DNA of 64,000 bases from Pseudisothecium myosuroides (Eukaryota; Streptophyta; Bryopsida; Hypnales; Lembophyllaceae). The position numbers were made by a program, and so were the translations under genes. The notes beneath the pieces are model-generated. The model had not been told where the DNA came from. It worked only from the letters and a program-made list of their open reading frames with translations, and did not search any database. Positions 39,191-50,345 of this stretch are shown piece by piece (position 1 is the first letter of the stretch; each line of letters starts with the position of its first letter). The stretch spans positions 36,361,724 through 36,425,723 of the forward strand of contig OX637287.1 in NCBI GenBank assembly GCA_951799445.1, given 5' to 3'.

Positions 39191-42100
39191 AATTGGATTC
39201 CTTTGAATAAACGAAAACGAAAACAAGTTGCTATTGAAGGAGAATTAGCAAGCCTTTCAGATGAGGGAGGAATTTTCGAAAGACAAAAAATTCAATATCA
39301 GCATTTTCAATTCGCGGCTGTCTATATTGTTGTTGAACCCGTGGGAAATACTGAAATTGAGAGGCATGACGAGGTATTAGTACAAGGCAGTGCACCAGTG
39401 ATGCCACCAGCAGTGGAGATGAAAATTGAAGAGGAATCGTTGCAATCTTTGCAGGCTCAATTGTACCGGGTCAATCATTAATTGTTTTAGAATTTTAAAG
39501 TGAAAGTGAAATTGGAGTTTTAACAACAATTATGGAAGTCGGATTAGCGTTGACACATCCAATAATCGCCTCTAGACAACAAACATATTATAGGTCACGT
39601 GTTATGTTCGCTGAGATGGATGCTCAAAGATCTGATGTTGGTGCAAAATAGGGTGCTGGTATAGGACGTGGAAAAATTCCAATAGAACATCGCTCAAGAT
39701 CGAAAGAGATCTCAGAACATCAGCAATAGCGTCATACTTTTAGAACGAAGCGAACATAAGACATAAAGTGAAATTTTTTTACAAAAGAATTACAACATAA
39801 AGACATTGTTTGAGAGCAATTAGGCAAGGACATCCTCTGAGAGCAGCTAAGCAATAAAGTACTCCAAAAGGAAATGATGGCAAAGATGTAATTTGTGATG
39901 ATGGTGATTCTTCAGAGAGGGAGCCGGAGCAGATACCTACGAAAGCATTATTAAAAAGTACTTTAAAAGCATCTGTGATTTTTCTGACAGAGAGTGAATA
40001 TAGAGCGAGGTTTATATTTGGACATGATCAGTTTTTTGAACATCGATATCATTTGCAATGTGATGAATGTAGAGACGAATTACATGGTGCTAATAGAATG
40101 ACGAGTGAAGAAAATGTACGAGCGACTCAAGGAAAAGGAAACTCACGAAGTCAGTACAATAACACTTCGTCTCATTGCATATCACTATGAAAATACCAAT
40201 GATCAAGACGAGTCAGATGTGGTAGAGGTTCTTTTCAGTCAAGAAGGTGCGGCACAAGAATTCAATGCCGCATTTTTAAGCATGGCCAAGCAAATCCAAC
40301 TATCATGAGTGATGCGGTTCGAAAACGATGGCTAGTAAATAAAATTGTGTGAGAGTCCGTGGATAGACAACATATTGTTGGTGCATGCAAAATAGTTCAA
40401 CAACAAAATAGAGAAGGTAATTTGTCTGATGTAGAGTATTATACTCACTTTGTGATACGAAGAGTGAAGTTTGTAGTGTACAACAATTCACAATTCTATA
40501 TTTAAGCATCTCTCAAAATAAACACAAGGGAGTTTGACCAGAAGTTCTTCACTACACATTACGAAAATCTAATCAAATTGCGTGATATTTGGAAAGCATG
40601 TTGAAACTCAAGTGTAATAACTCGATCTGATGATGCACACAAAGCAAAGGCGTTGACAATGGCAACAAATGTCTTATATTGAAGCCAAGATTTACCAAAA
40701 CACATGTCGTTAAGACATCTATCGAAAAAAATAATCGACTGTACACTTCATGCTTAGAACGAGAATGAGGAATCGTACAAAAACCATCATGCAAATATGT
40801 AGAGATTATGAGGAAGAGAAGTTGTTTTTTCAGTAAGAAAGTGGAACAAAGGTGGAAAAAAAATGGCAAAAGAATAGGATCATGATATCACTGTGGATGC
40901 AAACTCGAAGAGATAGAGGATAAAAAAGTCTTAGTTCAAGCTGTTGAACAGAATCTCAGGGAAAAATTATTTACGTGCGTTCAAACGAATGACAGTCAAA
41001 GATGTAGTTGGAGAAAAACGAGAATCGCAAAAGTACTATTTTGATAAATCTACTTTTTCGAATCCCTCCAAAGATACAGTTGCATATGCGGTGGATCGTT
41101 TGCAGCAGAACGATGTGGTGAGGAACCAAATCTGATTCTTAATAGTATAAGCCTGAGAATGAAAATTTATCATCTGTAGATCATTTTTTCGCCATAGATA
41201 CAAGTAAGTATAGAAATATGCATGAAAAATAATTTATCATAATGGGATCAACACTAAATAATGATGCGAAAAATTTGTGATATTCGCCTATAACTAAGAC
41301 AAATCAAATGTTGAACGGTTTCGAAAAACTCATCCCAGCATTTGTTAGACAACCCTTTGTGCATATTCAAGCGGATTGCAAAGGTTATGCGAGACATGGA
41401 GGATGTATCCAATGCTCAATGGAATTGGCTAGTTGTAATTTCTAGAGTTCAACACAAAGAAAGAGAAGCATTACTTCACGGGAGGTGTAGAGAAGTTTTT
41501 TTTAAAAATGAGTACATTGAACTTGGAAAACCATATTTATGAATTTTTGATTGTAAACGGGGAAGTTCGAAAGGAGAGAATGTCGAAAGGTCAAGCGAGG
41601 ATTACTACAAAGTTTTGCAGCAACTCTAGAATTGAATGTCATTAATTTCAAGGTGGTATGTCGTGTTCTTTTTTCCATCAGACATATACTTCGATGAAGA
41701 AATGCAATCGAGAATGGCGTTGCTACAGAGTTGTCATGTGTTACGGGGTTCGTGGATATTTAAACCGCAAACTATTTCTTTATATCTACATAATTTACGT
41801 CATGGTGAACAATGGAAGCGTGATGTTCAAGCTATAGATGACATCGCTATCATTATGCATAATCTCGAGGAGAGCGAGTCCATGAATTTTTTTCTTAAAA
41901 GTGCAGACGATTTGAATATAGTGTTCAAGACTCTTGAAATATAGAAGTGATGCCCCAAGTGGAGGACAAGTTGAAGAGAACGCCAACAGAGTTTAAGAAG
42001 ATGGTGCACATGTATCTACCACAAAATTGGGGCTCAGTAACATTAGGCATCTTAATGGCATTGCCGAGGATTTTGGAAACTGAATTTGTAGGTAATGAAA

Positions 42101-42900
42101 TTATTATCATAACAGGTATATCGACATAAATACAGTTTGTGTACAATACATTGCAGTTGATGTAAGGAGATAAGATGGTGATGATCAATAGTGTGAGTAC
42201 GGCAATCGAATGCACGTCTTCGTAATTGTTGAGTACAGGAGACAAATCATCTAATGATAGTCTATTCAAAAAAAATATAAAAGTGTCGCGTAGTAGGTCT
42301 GAAAGGATAGTGCGATCATCAAACAAATCATCAAATGAAATAGAGAGAGTTCAAGTAACTGAACGGGAGAAACGAAAGGAAAATGAAATCTTAATTGATT
42401 CGAGAGCTTCATCTGATGATATTGATTCTAAGAAGACGCACTTTAACGATTTACCTAGTGGTGGTCGAAGTTTAAGTTTTACGGATACAAATGTTATGAA
42501 TGATGTCCACAAGGATCAAGCAGACTCAATAGAAATGAAATGAGACCCTGATTATGTTCCAACAAAAAACACTAATGATGTAAAGAATGTAGAACCAGAA
42601 AATCTTGAAGCTACCATAAGAGAAGTCGAAGATACACCAGCATTAGTAAAACTTATGTCAGCATTATTAGCGTATAGCATGTTGAACTCTATGAGCTTGG
42701 TTTCAGGTGAGGATGGATATTTTTTGGATAAGGAGAAGAAGGATATATGATATGTTCGAACCAGTGAAGAAGGACGATACATTTTTCACCGTAAAGTTTT
42801 CATCTTAAAAGGACTTACTTTATTGCCAACTTTATCAGAAGGAATGTCAACGCCAGTTGCAAAGATAGGACGTTGCAATACACCTCTCTGCCGTCAATGA
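39190..42900 (+). pseudogene. Unidentified decayed coding relic
   Basis: The plus strand keeps protein-like stretches separated by stops and shifts: 39,203-39,481 (KRKRKQVAIEGELASLSDEG; PVMPPAVEMKIEEESLQSLQ), 40,105-40,308 (KEKETHEVSTITLRLIAYHY), 40,944-41,135, 41,342-41,542, 41,636-41,944 (MALLQSCHVLRGSWIFKP; TISLYLHNLRHGEQWKRDVQ) and 42,226-42,890 (two stops only, Ser/Glu/Lys rich). The composition is richer in charged residues and less AT-skewed than the flanking repeats. I recognise no family. It could be an old virus-like or transposon gene set, or a transposed host gene. Function unknown. Confidence 0.4.
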
Positions 42901-43544
42901 GTTTAGTTGCTAAATCAAATTTGTATAAAGAATCAAAGGCAATTGGTAGAAGAGAAGGAAAATAGTTGATCCAATCATCAACATGAGTGTTAGGGATACC
43001 AGATGAAAGAGTGCCATAATGAGCACAGTGTAATATATGTTATATTAGTGCAAGGTGTGTGAGAGTGCAGATATTGTATATTTGTTTTTAAAGTGTCTGT
43101 AAATCTTAAAGTGTATGTATTTTGCTTGGTGTGAACCTATAATTTGAGAATGTGAAGGTAGTTGCTAAACCTTCAATGTCATTTTGATTTTTTAAATAAA
43201 TATTTCACTAATTGTAATGATTACTCGTATACATGTGATATTGGCATGAAATAATAAAATATTAATGTAATTGTAGGATACGGCGTTGAATGACTGAAAT
43301 ATGAAAGTAAAAAAAGTGATTCGGATCAAAGAAGCATGTATTCAAATGTGGTTTAACTCTTTTTTTAAATTAAAAGCGCACCCTTATAGAAAATTTCCAT
43401 GCACAAGTGAAGTGTTGCATGGTAGAACAAAAAAAAGGTATCCTTGAAAAAGTTGAAGGTACCCAACTTTTTGAAAAATACTTTTCCAATGAATAGTTGT
43501 TTGCACGATCATTGCACTTGGCCAAGTGCAAGAATGTCTAATTC

Positions 43545-43829
43545 GGTATTGATTATGGAATAATTTAAAAGTGAGAACTTGACCATTCATTGTAAAAATG
43601 TTTTAATTGAAGTCAAATCATATCTTTAGACCTTAATCATTTTTTCAATAGAAATTAACGAAATTTATGTGAGAAATCAAGATGCCTTTTCTTCGGCTCC
43701 CAAAATTTGTTCGTAATTTAAGCAAATAAAAAAAATATTTATAGACAAAATTCAGAGAGGGGTTGGAAAAGACATTTTCTCTAACAAACCTCTACTCTAA
43801 ACTTTACCCATAACTTTTGATTAGAGGCT
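43545..43829. repeat. Fold-back element copy 2, left part
   Basis: It matches copy 1 at 22,205-22,690: GAACTTGACCATTCATTGTA near 43,572, and CCATAACTTTTGATTAGAGG just before the interruption at TTAA (43,830). The sequence resumes at 47,100. Confidence 0.65.
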
Positions 43830-44896
43830 TTAACCCCTAAATTACCAAGGCATTTTTTGACATCAAAACCACAAAAAACTACCATTTCTACTACAATCAC
43901 TCAAGAAACCAAAAAAATAAAAAATTTATATCGAACCATATAATCTTGTACTTCACTTATCTTAGATCATGTGGTAAAAATATCATGAAGTTTGACCATA
44001 CGGATTGGAAGATATTAGCATTAATTTGAGGTTGGAAAAATAAGTTTTTTTGAATGCTAGACTATAATTTCAGATGACTTTGATCGGCACTTGTGGAATT
44101 TTTTTGAACTACGGACCATAAGTTTAAAAAAAAATGTTGAACATTTGAATTGAGGGTGGGTAAAAAAAATTTTAGAATATCAAAACTTGATTTTTGCATA
44201 TAAAAAATTTATTAAGTAGAAGTAGGTCCACGATTGAACAAAACACTAAATTGTTAATAGCTCTAAGATGGAATTGAAACATTATAATCCCAATGGTGAG
44301 ACTCTTCTTGCAAACAAAATTCACCCTAACAAAAAAATAAATTTAATTGCATTCAAAAATGAAATCTATAAGTTATTTTTTGAACAAGATGCATAGATTG
44401 CCTTAAAAACAAAATTGTCCATAACTTTCTCATTATTAGTCCAAATAGAATGAATAAAAGCTTCAAATGTAAAAAAACAACATAATCTTTCAGAAAAAAA
44501 TAAAAAATAAAATAAATCATTTTTTTGTGTTTTTTTTGTTCCCCCCGGCAAACTGTTTTTAAGACTTTGATGGCATAATTTTTGCTTCCAGACATCTATT
44601 GAAAAAATATATATACATTTAGAAAGCTCATGTGATTTGCTATCTTCAAAAAAAGTTTCAAAAAATGAGGTCAAAATTTGAGGTCACACAAGCTGCCCGT
44701 TGTCGTGTTGAGAGTCTTTTGCTTTGGGAAAACACTGGGTTTCTGGCTGCAACCAGATTTAGTCTAAGATGTGAGGGTGAGAAATAAGAAAGTATACCAC
44801 TTCAAGGTAGGATAAATGTGTCGTATAGAATCTCATAGTGTATCTTCATATACAAAGGTTAATGAATTTGTACATAAAGTGTACAACCATTGCATA

Positions 44897-45275
44897 TCAA
44901 TACTCGTATAGTACGTATAACTCGAGTATATACATACTCATAAATACCATATAAAATATCGCAGAAGTATGAAATATCAATACATGAACGAATACCATAG
45001 AAGTATGAAGTATCAATACATGTACAAATATCGTAGAAGTATAAAGTATCAATACACGTACGAATATCGTAGAAATATAAAGTATCAATTCACGAACGAA
45101 TATCGTAGAAGTATGAAGTATCAATACACGTACGAATACCGTAGAAGTATAAAATATCAATACTTCTACGAATATCGTAGAAATATAAAGTATCAATACA
45201 CGTATAAATATCGTAGAAGTATGAAGTATCAATACACGTACGATACGTATAAAAAATACCCATACTTGTATAATC
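44897..45275. repeat. 36-bp tandem array, about eight units
   Basis: Units such as GTATCAATACACGTACGAAT followed by ATCGTAGAAGTATAAA repeat without insertions or deletions for about 290 bp, with a looser unit on each side. Because 36 is divisible by 3, every frame repeats; the plus strand reads (I/M)KYQYTYEYRRS repeatedly (44,969-45,295) and the minus strand is open too. Each unit contains the near-palindrome TACGAATATCGTA. Translation is unproven; a satellite-like array is the simpler reading. Confidence 0.88.
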
Positions 45276-46387
45276 CAAGTATGGATGTTGTATAAACCAT
45301 ATACAAATTGTATAATTTATGTAGAAACCCGAAATCCTTTGTAAAATTTCACATAGTTGTAGCTAAACTTCAAATGAACGCCATAGCCGCTCCATAGATC
45401 CAAATCAAGAGTGTCTTAGCTTTCTAAAAAGCCAAGAAAACATAACACAATCTCTCCAAAAATCAGAGCAAAAGAAGATACTATCCGTTTGTAGTAGCTT
45501 GTTGGAAACCGCTCTTCCAAATTGGTTGGCAGCAGAATGTTTCTCCACTTCAGGGTATGCTTCTGCCTCATAAAAACTCCAAATACTTCGTGCTATATCT
45601 TCTTAGAAATCTAACTTCATAATACATATCCTCCAAAGATCTTAACTCAAAAGGACTAAAACTCTGCTCTCAATGTTCTGTCAAAGTTGAAACTAACTTT
45701 AAGGTTTAGATTTGACAATTATTCTACACCCTCTTTACTTCCACACTCATAAATCCTTCAAAATAACTTCAAATCGAGAGTTCTATATCTTTTTAGAAAG
45801 CTATAGACTTTATACACAACTCCTCAAAAACTCAAATTCAAATACACATTAACCAAACTTCTACAAGTGCTCGAAGTTTCGGTCCTTGACCTTAGTAGGC
45901 AGCAAACACCCTCTCACTTCATCACTCATAACTCTTGCATACAAACTTCAAATGAAGCAAGTAATAAGATTTTGGAATCACAAAAACAAGAAAAAAATCC
46001 TCCCAAAATTTCATTGCAAAACTCCTCTTACACAGTACAATATCCTTCCTCAAAAACTCGGCACTCTCCAAACTAAACTATGAAGGAGAAGGGAAAACCC
46101 CCCGACTCCTTATCCTTCATCTAAGGGCCACATCAACCCATGCCTATGCCACATAGGCACTAACTTTTTTATTGGTCATCCCCTTTGACTCCCTCACAAC
46201 CTTATGTACCCCTTCAACTAAGCCAAAAGCCAACTAAACTCCACAAAAAGGTAAACTATTTCTACCCTTCGTTCCTTCCAACTTCCAACACACAAAATGA
46301 AGTTGGAAAACATTCCTAAGTACAAACAAAGCTAAGTCTTAAACATATGTCTATTAGAGGTAAAAAAACAGAGTTTCAAAAAGATCT

Positions 46388-46906
46388 TTATTCCATTTGC
46401 AAGAATTTGAGGATGCGTTTAACAGTGGCGGCAACATAATCCGCACGATCGGCTTTTGTCAAAGGATTCATCGGACCCTCTAGCCAATGTTGGTGGCCAC
46501 GGCTTCCTTTGATGGGCCTGACCATATAGTAGTACTGCTCATCGTTCAAACCCTCAAAACTTCCTTCAAAGGTTACTTCTCTGCTACCAGGTTCAACACA
46601 CCCAACTTGTAAAAGAATCACCAACGTCCGAGCGTCTCGCTGAAGATTCCCGTGCCATCGCTGCTCTACGCGAGGTTGCTTCGGTAGTCGAGACGGCCCA
46701 GCTTCATTTTGTGGATGCTCATACGGCAGCGCAAGACCTAATGGTAGAAGAGGCTGATCCGGCAGTTGAGTCAAAGAAAACTCAAACTCTGGATCCGGTA
46801 GAGGCTCTTCATCTTGACTCTCAGAAAAAACCTTCCAATTCGATATATTGAACTCAAAATCAAAAATGAAGCAGAACCACATCACACCGATAAAGTTCTT
46901 CGACAT
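46388..46906 (-). CDS. Unknown 172-aa protein inside the nested insert
   Basis: An intact reading frame starts at the ATG at 46,906 and stops at 46,388. The protein begins MSKNFIGVMWFCFIF, has an acidic and Pro-rich middle (SESQDEEPLPDPEFEF; LPLGLALPYEHPQNEAGPSR), then WHGNLQRDARTLVILLQVGC, DEQYYYMVRPIKGSRGHQHW and a C-terminus LTKADRADYVAATVKRILKF. GC content is well above the flanking DNA. The stop codon overlaps an AATAAA signal (ATGGAATAAAG). There is no recognised domain, signal peptide or membrane anchor; the hydrophobic N-terminus could be intronic. It could be a captured host gene piece or a transposon accessory gene. Whether it is expressed is unknown. Confidence 0.45.
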   Translation of the reverse strand: MSKNFIGVMWFCFIFDFEFNISNWKVFSESQDEEPLPDPEFEFSLTQLPDQPLLPLGLALPYEHPQNEAGPSRLPKQPRVEQRWHGNLQRDARTLVILLQVGCVEPGSREVTFEGSFEGLNDEQYYYMVRPIKGSRGHQHWLEGPMNPLTKADRADYVAATVKRILKFLQME

Positions 46907-47099
46907 CTCACTCAACTTTATATTGTCAGTGAGCAAACGTCATCTTAAAGCTTCCCCATGTGATGTCATCATAATATTATAATTAGGAATCCAACCAAAT
47001 AATATATACATACATGTTTTTTACATCATGTACGCTTTTACATCGCGACACCGTAATATCAAGTGTTACCCCATAAGACTTTGGTCCTTAAGGGATTAA

Positions 47100-47353
47100 A
47101 TCACAAAAGGGATTTTAGTGATGAAAGTTAGATTGATTTTGCACATTTACTTAGTTTGAAGTCTTTTGAAAAAAATTACTCTACTAAGTCTAAATGAAGT
47201 CTAAAATTCTACTTTGAATATAATTTCTGCTTTTGACCTAACTAGGAGTAATTGAACTCTTACAATTCCTAATTTACATATTCTACATAGATTATTCTAC
47301 CTCCAACCACTATACTTGAATAGATGGCTTGTCTTCTAACCACATTTCAAACA
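47100..47353. repeat. Fold-back element copy 2, right part
   Basis: After the TTAA element, the sequence resumes with GTTTGAAGTCTTTTGAAAAA and ATGAAGTCTAAAATTCTACT, then CTTTTGACCTAACTAGGAGT and GGCTTGTCTTCTAACC. This follows the order seen in copy 1 at 22,560-22,740. It ends at the next TTAA element. Confidence 0.65.
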
Positions 47354-48311
47354 TTAATCCTTTAATGACTAGGGGGAAGTCTGAACTTCCAAAATTGTAA
47401 AGATGTATTATAAAATGTAACTTAGAAGAATAATTCAATAATGTCTCTCAAACAATAGTTATAAAATATGATTTGTAGATTATATCCATATGCTTAGATC
47501 AATTATTACTCAAACTTATATTTTCCAATAAAATTTGAAGCCAAAAATTATAAATTCCTTCTACAATTGATTGTAGATTGAATATTTGTGATTTTCACAA
47601 GAATTTTTTTCTTTAAGGTTCAAAATGTTTTTCTATAGGAGGCAACCTATTCCTGACCACTAAAGGAATTTCACATATCTTCAGGGCGGCTGTCATGACT
47701 CGGAAATTTTTTCCTATTGTAGCAATAGACTGCAGAAGGTTTACATAATTTTCCAGATTTATTTTCCATAAAACATAATTATTGTGAATTTTTCAGCGGA
47801 AGATTTTGTTCCTCCCATATCGGTGATACAAGGCTTACTATTTCCAACTATGGGCTGAAAACAAAATCGACCAAGGGGTGATTTCAATATTGACAGTATT
47901 GTAGCCAATTAAAATGCACCACAATTGTCTTGGGAACCATACCATAATTAGTCAATATTCTTCTCCTACTTCAAGAAGAGAAAACAATTTATATAGCCAG
48001 AGTGGGGCGTTGGTCAGGAATGGGTTGCCTCCCATATTTATAGTGATTTCTGAAGACTTTTATTTTTATTTTTTTATTCAAGTCATTTTTGAATGGTCAT
48101 TTTTTGAACCAAAAAGGTTATTTTTTGAGGCTAGACCTACCAATACCTATGCAAATCAAAGTCTTAAAAATTTATATTGTACAAATGTTAAAGAATGAAC
48201 ACACAAATCTTCCAAAAAAATGATGGATGAAAAAATGCATTTATGTATGCTTAAAATGTTTTGAATTCATCCATTGTTTAAATTTTGAACACCTAGTCCT
48301 TCAAAGGTCAA
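47354..48311. mobile_element. piggyBac-like MITE (short subfamily), inverse of the UGGT-intron copy
   Basis: The ends are TTAATCCTTTAATGAC and CTAGTCCTTCAAAGGTCAA (TTAA decayed to TCAA). Its body is the reverse complement of the intron copy at 8,951-9,524: the AAATGTAACTTAGAAGAATA region matches near 9,460, and the CATCCATTGTTTAAATTTTG region matches near 8,970. It is longer because of a nested insertion at 47,638-48,032. Confidence 0.75.
47638..48032. mobile_element. Small terminal-inverted-repeat element nested in the MITE
   Basis: It starts GGAGGCAACCTATTCCTGAC and ends GTCAGGAATGGGTTGCCTCC, inverted repeats with one mismatch. The uninterrupted relative at 8,951-9,524 lacks this 395-bp block, which confirms that it is an insertion. 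The flanks show at most ATA as a target duplication, so the superfamily is undetermined. It encodes no transposase. Confidence 0.75.
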
Positions 48312-49545
48312 GGGACTTGTGAAGTTATATAAGACATTTGGTGATAAAGTGAGTAGCCAAATTCAATATAAATTAATTTTCTAGAAGCCAAAATTATATT
48401 AATTTTAAAATAGATGCCAAATTCCTTTTTCACTTTTATCAATTATTCACATGCAAAGTAACAGACTTGCTACTTGCCTATGATTTATGTTGTAGGTGAC
48501 CAATCATAGACTCTTCTACCATGTCACCCATAATTTGTTTCTTGAGGTAGTTGGTTACTATTTTGATTCACTTTTCAAAGGAGAAACACATATTTAGTTG
48601 AGTTGCCACATAAAATAATTATTCTAAAACTAATTTTTATAATTTTTTTCCATTGAGTTTATAGGCCCATTACAATCATGAAAGGCTCTAATTTTGCACT
48701 TCCTAATCCATTCCTAATTATCCAAAAGGGCCTTCCATGTAGTCTAACCTTAAAGTATTACCAATAGTACAACAAATAAGCCTACTTCACCAAATGAATT
48801 TATAAATGACAAGTGAACTATTTGTACTTACATTTGCCAAAAGATTCATTTAGACATGCCAAAAATTTCATTTTAGATGAAGTTGACAACTCCACCAAAT
48901 ACTACTTTTTTTTCTATAAATATTGTACCCAAAAAATATTCCTAAAACGAAAGTCAAAATTTGTGGAATATTATTAAAAAAAATTAATTGCATGGAAATA
49001 ACCCAGATCTTTTTATCTTGATGCATTTGCTAATCACATGTGCCAACTTTCATTAATTACTCGGCATGGAATGCCAATCCTGACCATCTAATACCGTAGT
49101 TCAATGGATTAACAATAATAGAGATTCTTTTGGTTTTTACACACCAAAGACTTTGTGCTTGGCTAAAGGTAAAAATAGTAAATTGCATATGTGAGACAAA
49201 TAAGGGATCCATTCTCCAAAATAGTTACGTGTGATTTTACAAGATAAATTTTATTAGACCACTAACACTACTCTTACATATAATTTTTCATTTACAACAA
49301 TTTTTTTATCATTTTGAAGAAGTAGCGAGCTATTTATTCAATGCTCATGTGATACTTGAATGATACTTAGTGATATCTACATCAAAACTAGGATATACAT
49401 AGGTAAAATTTGACTACTGGTCTTTAAAAACAACAGTAATCTATCCACCATGAAAAATCCCGCAGTATGTTCTTAAAGCAACTTTTTAAGAGCTAGTTGC
49501 CTTTTGGGAGAAACTACACTTCTTGAAACATCTTTCAATAAATTC
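48312..49545. other. AT-rich intergenic DNA, no gene seen
   Basis: No open frame with recognisable similarity and no clear repeat boundary was found. Confidence 0.45.
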
Positions 49546-50345
49546 TTAACCCCTAAGTCCCCTCGAGGGACACTTGAGATTTTCGGCAAGCCCATGTGAC
49601 CTCAACTTTTGTCTTGATTTTCTGAAACTTTCTTTGAAGATAGGAAATCTCATTAGCTTTCTAAAAATATAATTTTTTTTTCAATCGATGCCCGGGAGCA
49701 AAAGTTATGCCATCCTAAAGCAAAAAAGCAGCTTGTCGGGCACAAAAAAAAAATGATTTTTTTTTTTTAATTCAAGCATCTTCTTCAAAAAACAACTTAT
49801 AGATTCATTTTTGAATGCAAATTTCAAAAAATTTCAATTTTTTTTTTTGATGAGGTCAAGTTTGTTTGCAAAAACAATCCCACCGTTGTGATTATGGTGT
49901 TTTAATTCCATCTAAGAGCTATTAATAATTTAGTGTTTTGATCAATTTTGGGCCTACTTCTACTTAACAATTTTTTTATATGTGAAAATCAAGTTTTGAT
50001 ATGCTGAAATTTTTTCTCCCAACTCTCAACTCATATGTTCAACATAAAAAAATTTAACTTTATGGTGTGTAGTGCAAAAAAAATCCACAAATGGCCGTCA
50101 AAATCATCTGAAATTGCAGGAAACAGTTCAAATTTTTTTTTTTCCAACTTTGAATGCTAATATCTTCTAATTGAAACTGTCAAATTTTTTGAAATTTTTA
50201 CCACATGATCTGAGACAAGTGAAGTACAAGATTCTACAGTTAGATTCTTAAAAAAAAAAAATTTGGTTTCTTGAGTGATTGCAGCTAAAATGGCAGTTTT
50301 CAGTGGTTCTAGAGCCAAAAAATGCCTTGGTATTTTGGAGGTTAA
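49546..50345. mobile_element. piggyBac-like TTAA MITE (long subfamily), 800 bp
   Basis: It begins TTAACCCCTAAGTCCCCTCG and ends TATTTTGGAGGTTAA. A subterminal palindrome (GTCCCCTCGAGGGAC) lies at the left. The body carries AAAAGTTATGCCATCCTAAA and TTTTAATTCCATCTAAGAGC as in its relatives. It lies about 0.9 kb upstream of the MYB-CC gene start. Confidence 0.82.

Larger units (their letters stand above)
43830..47099. mobile_element. TTAA element copy enlarged to 3.27 kb by a nested insert
   Basis: The left end TTAACCCCTAAATTACCAAG and the usual body run to about 44,698. The terminal segment appears only at 47,060-47,099 (GTTACCCCATAAG...GGTCCTTAAGGGATTAA). The flanks outside both ends are continuous fold-back-element sequence, which supports treating this as one insertion at TTAA. 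About 2.36 kb of unrelated DNA (44,699-47,060) sits inside, with a tandem array and a minus-strand reading frame. Confidence 0.65.
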
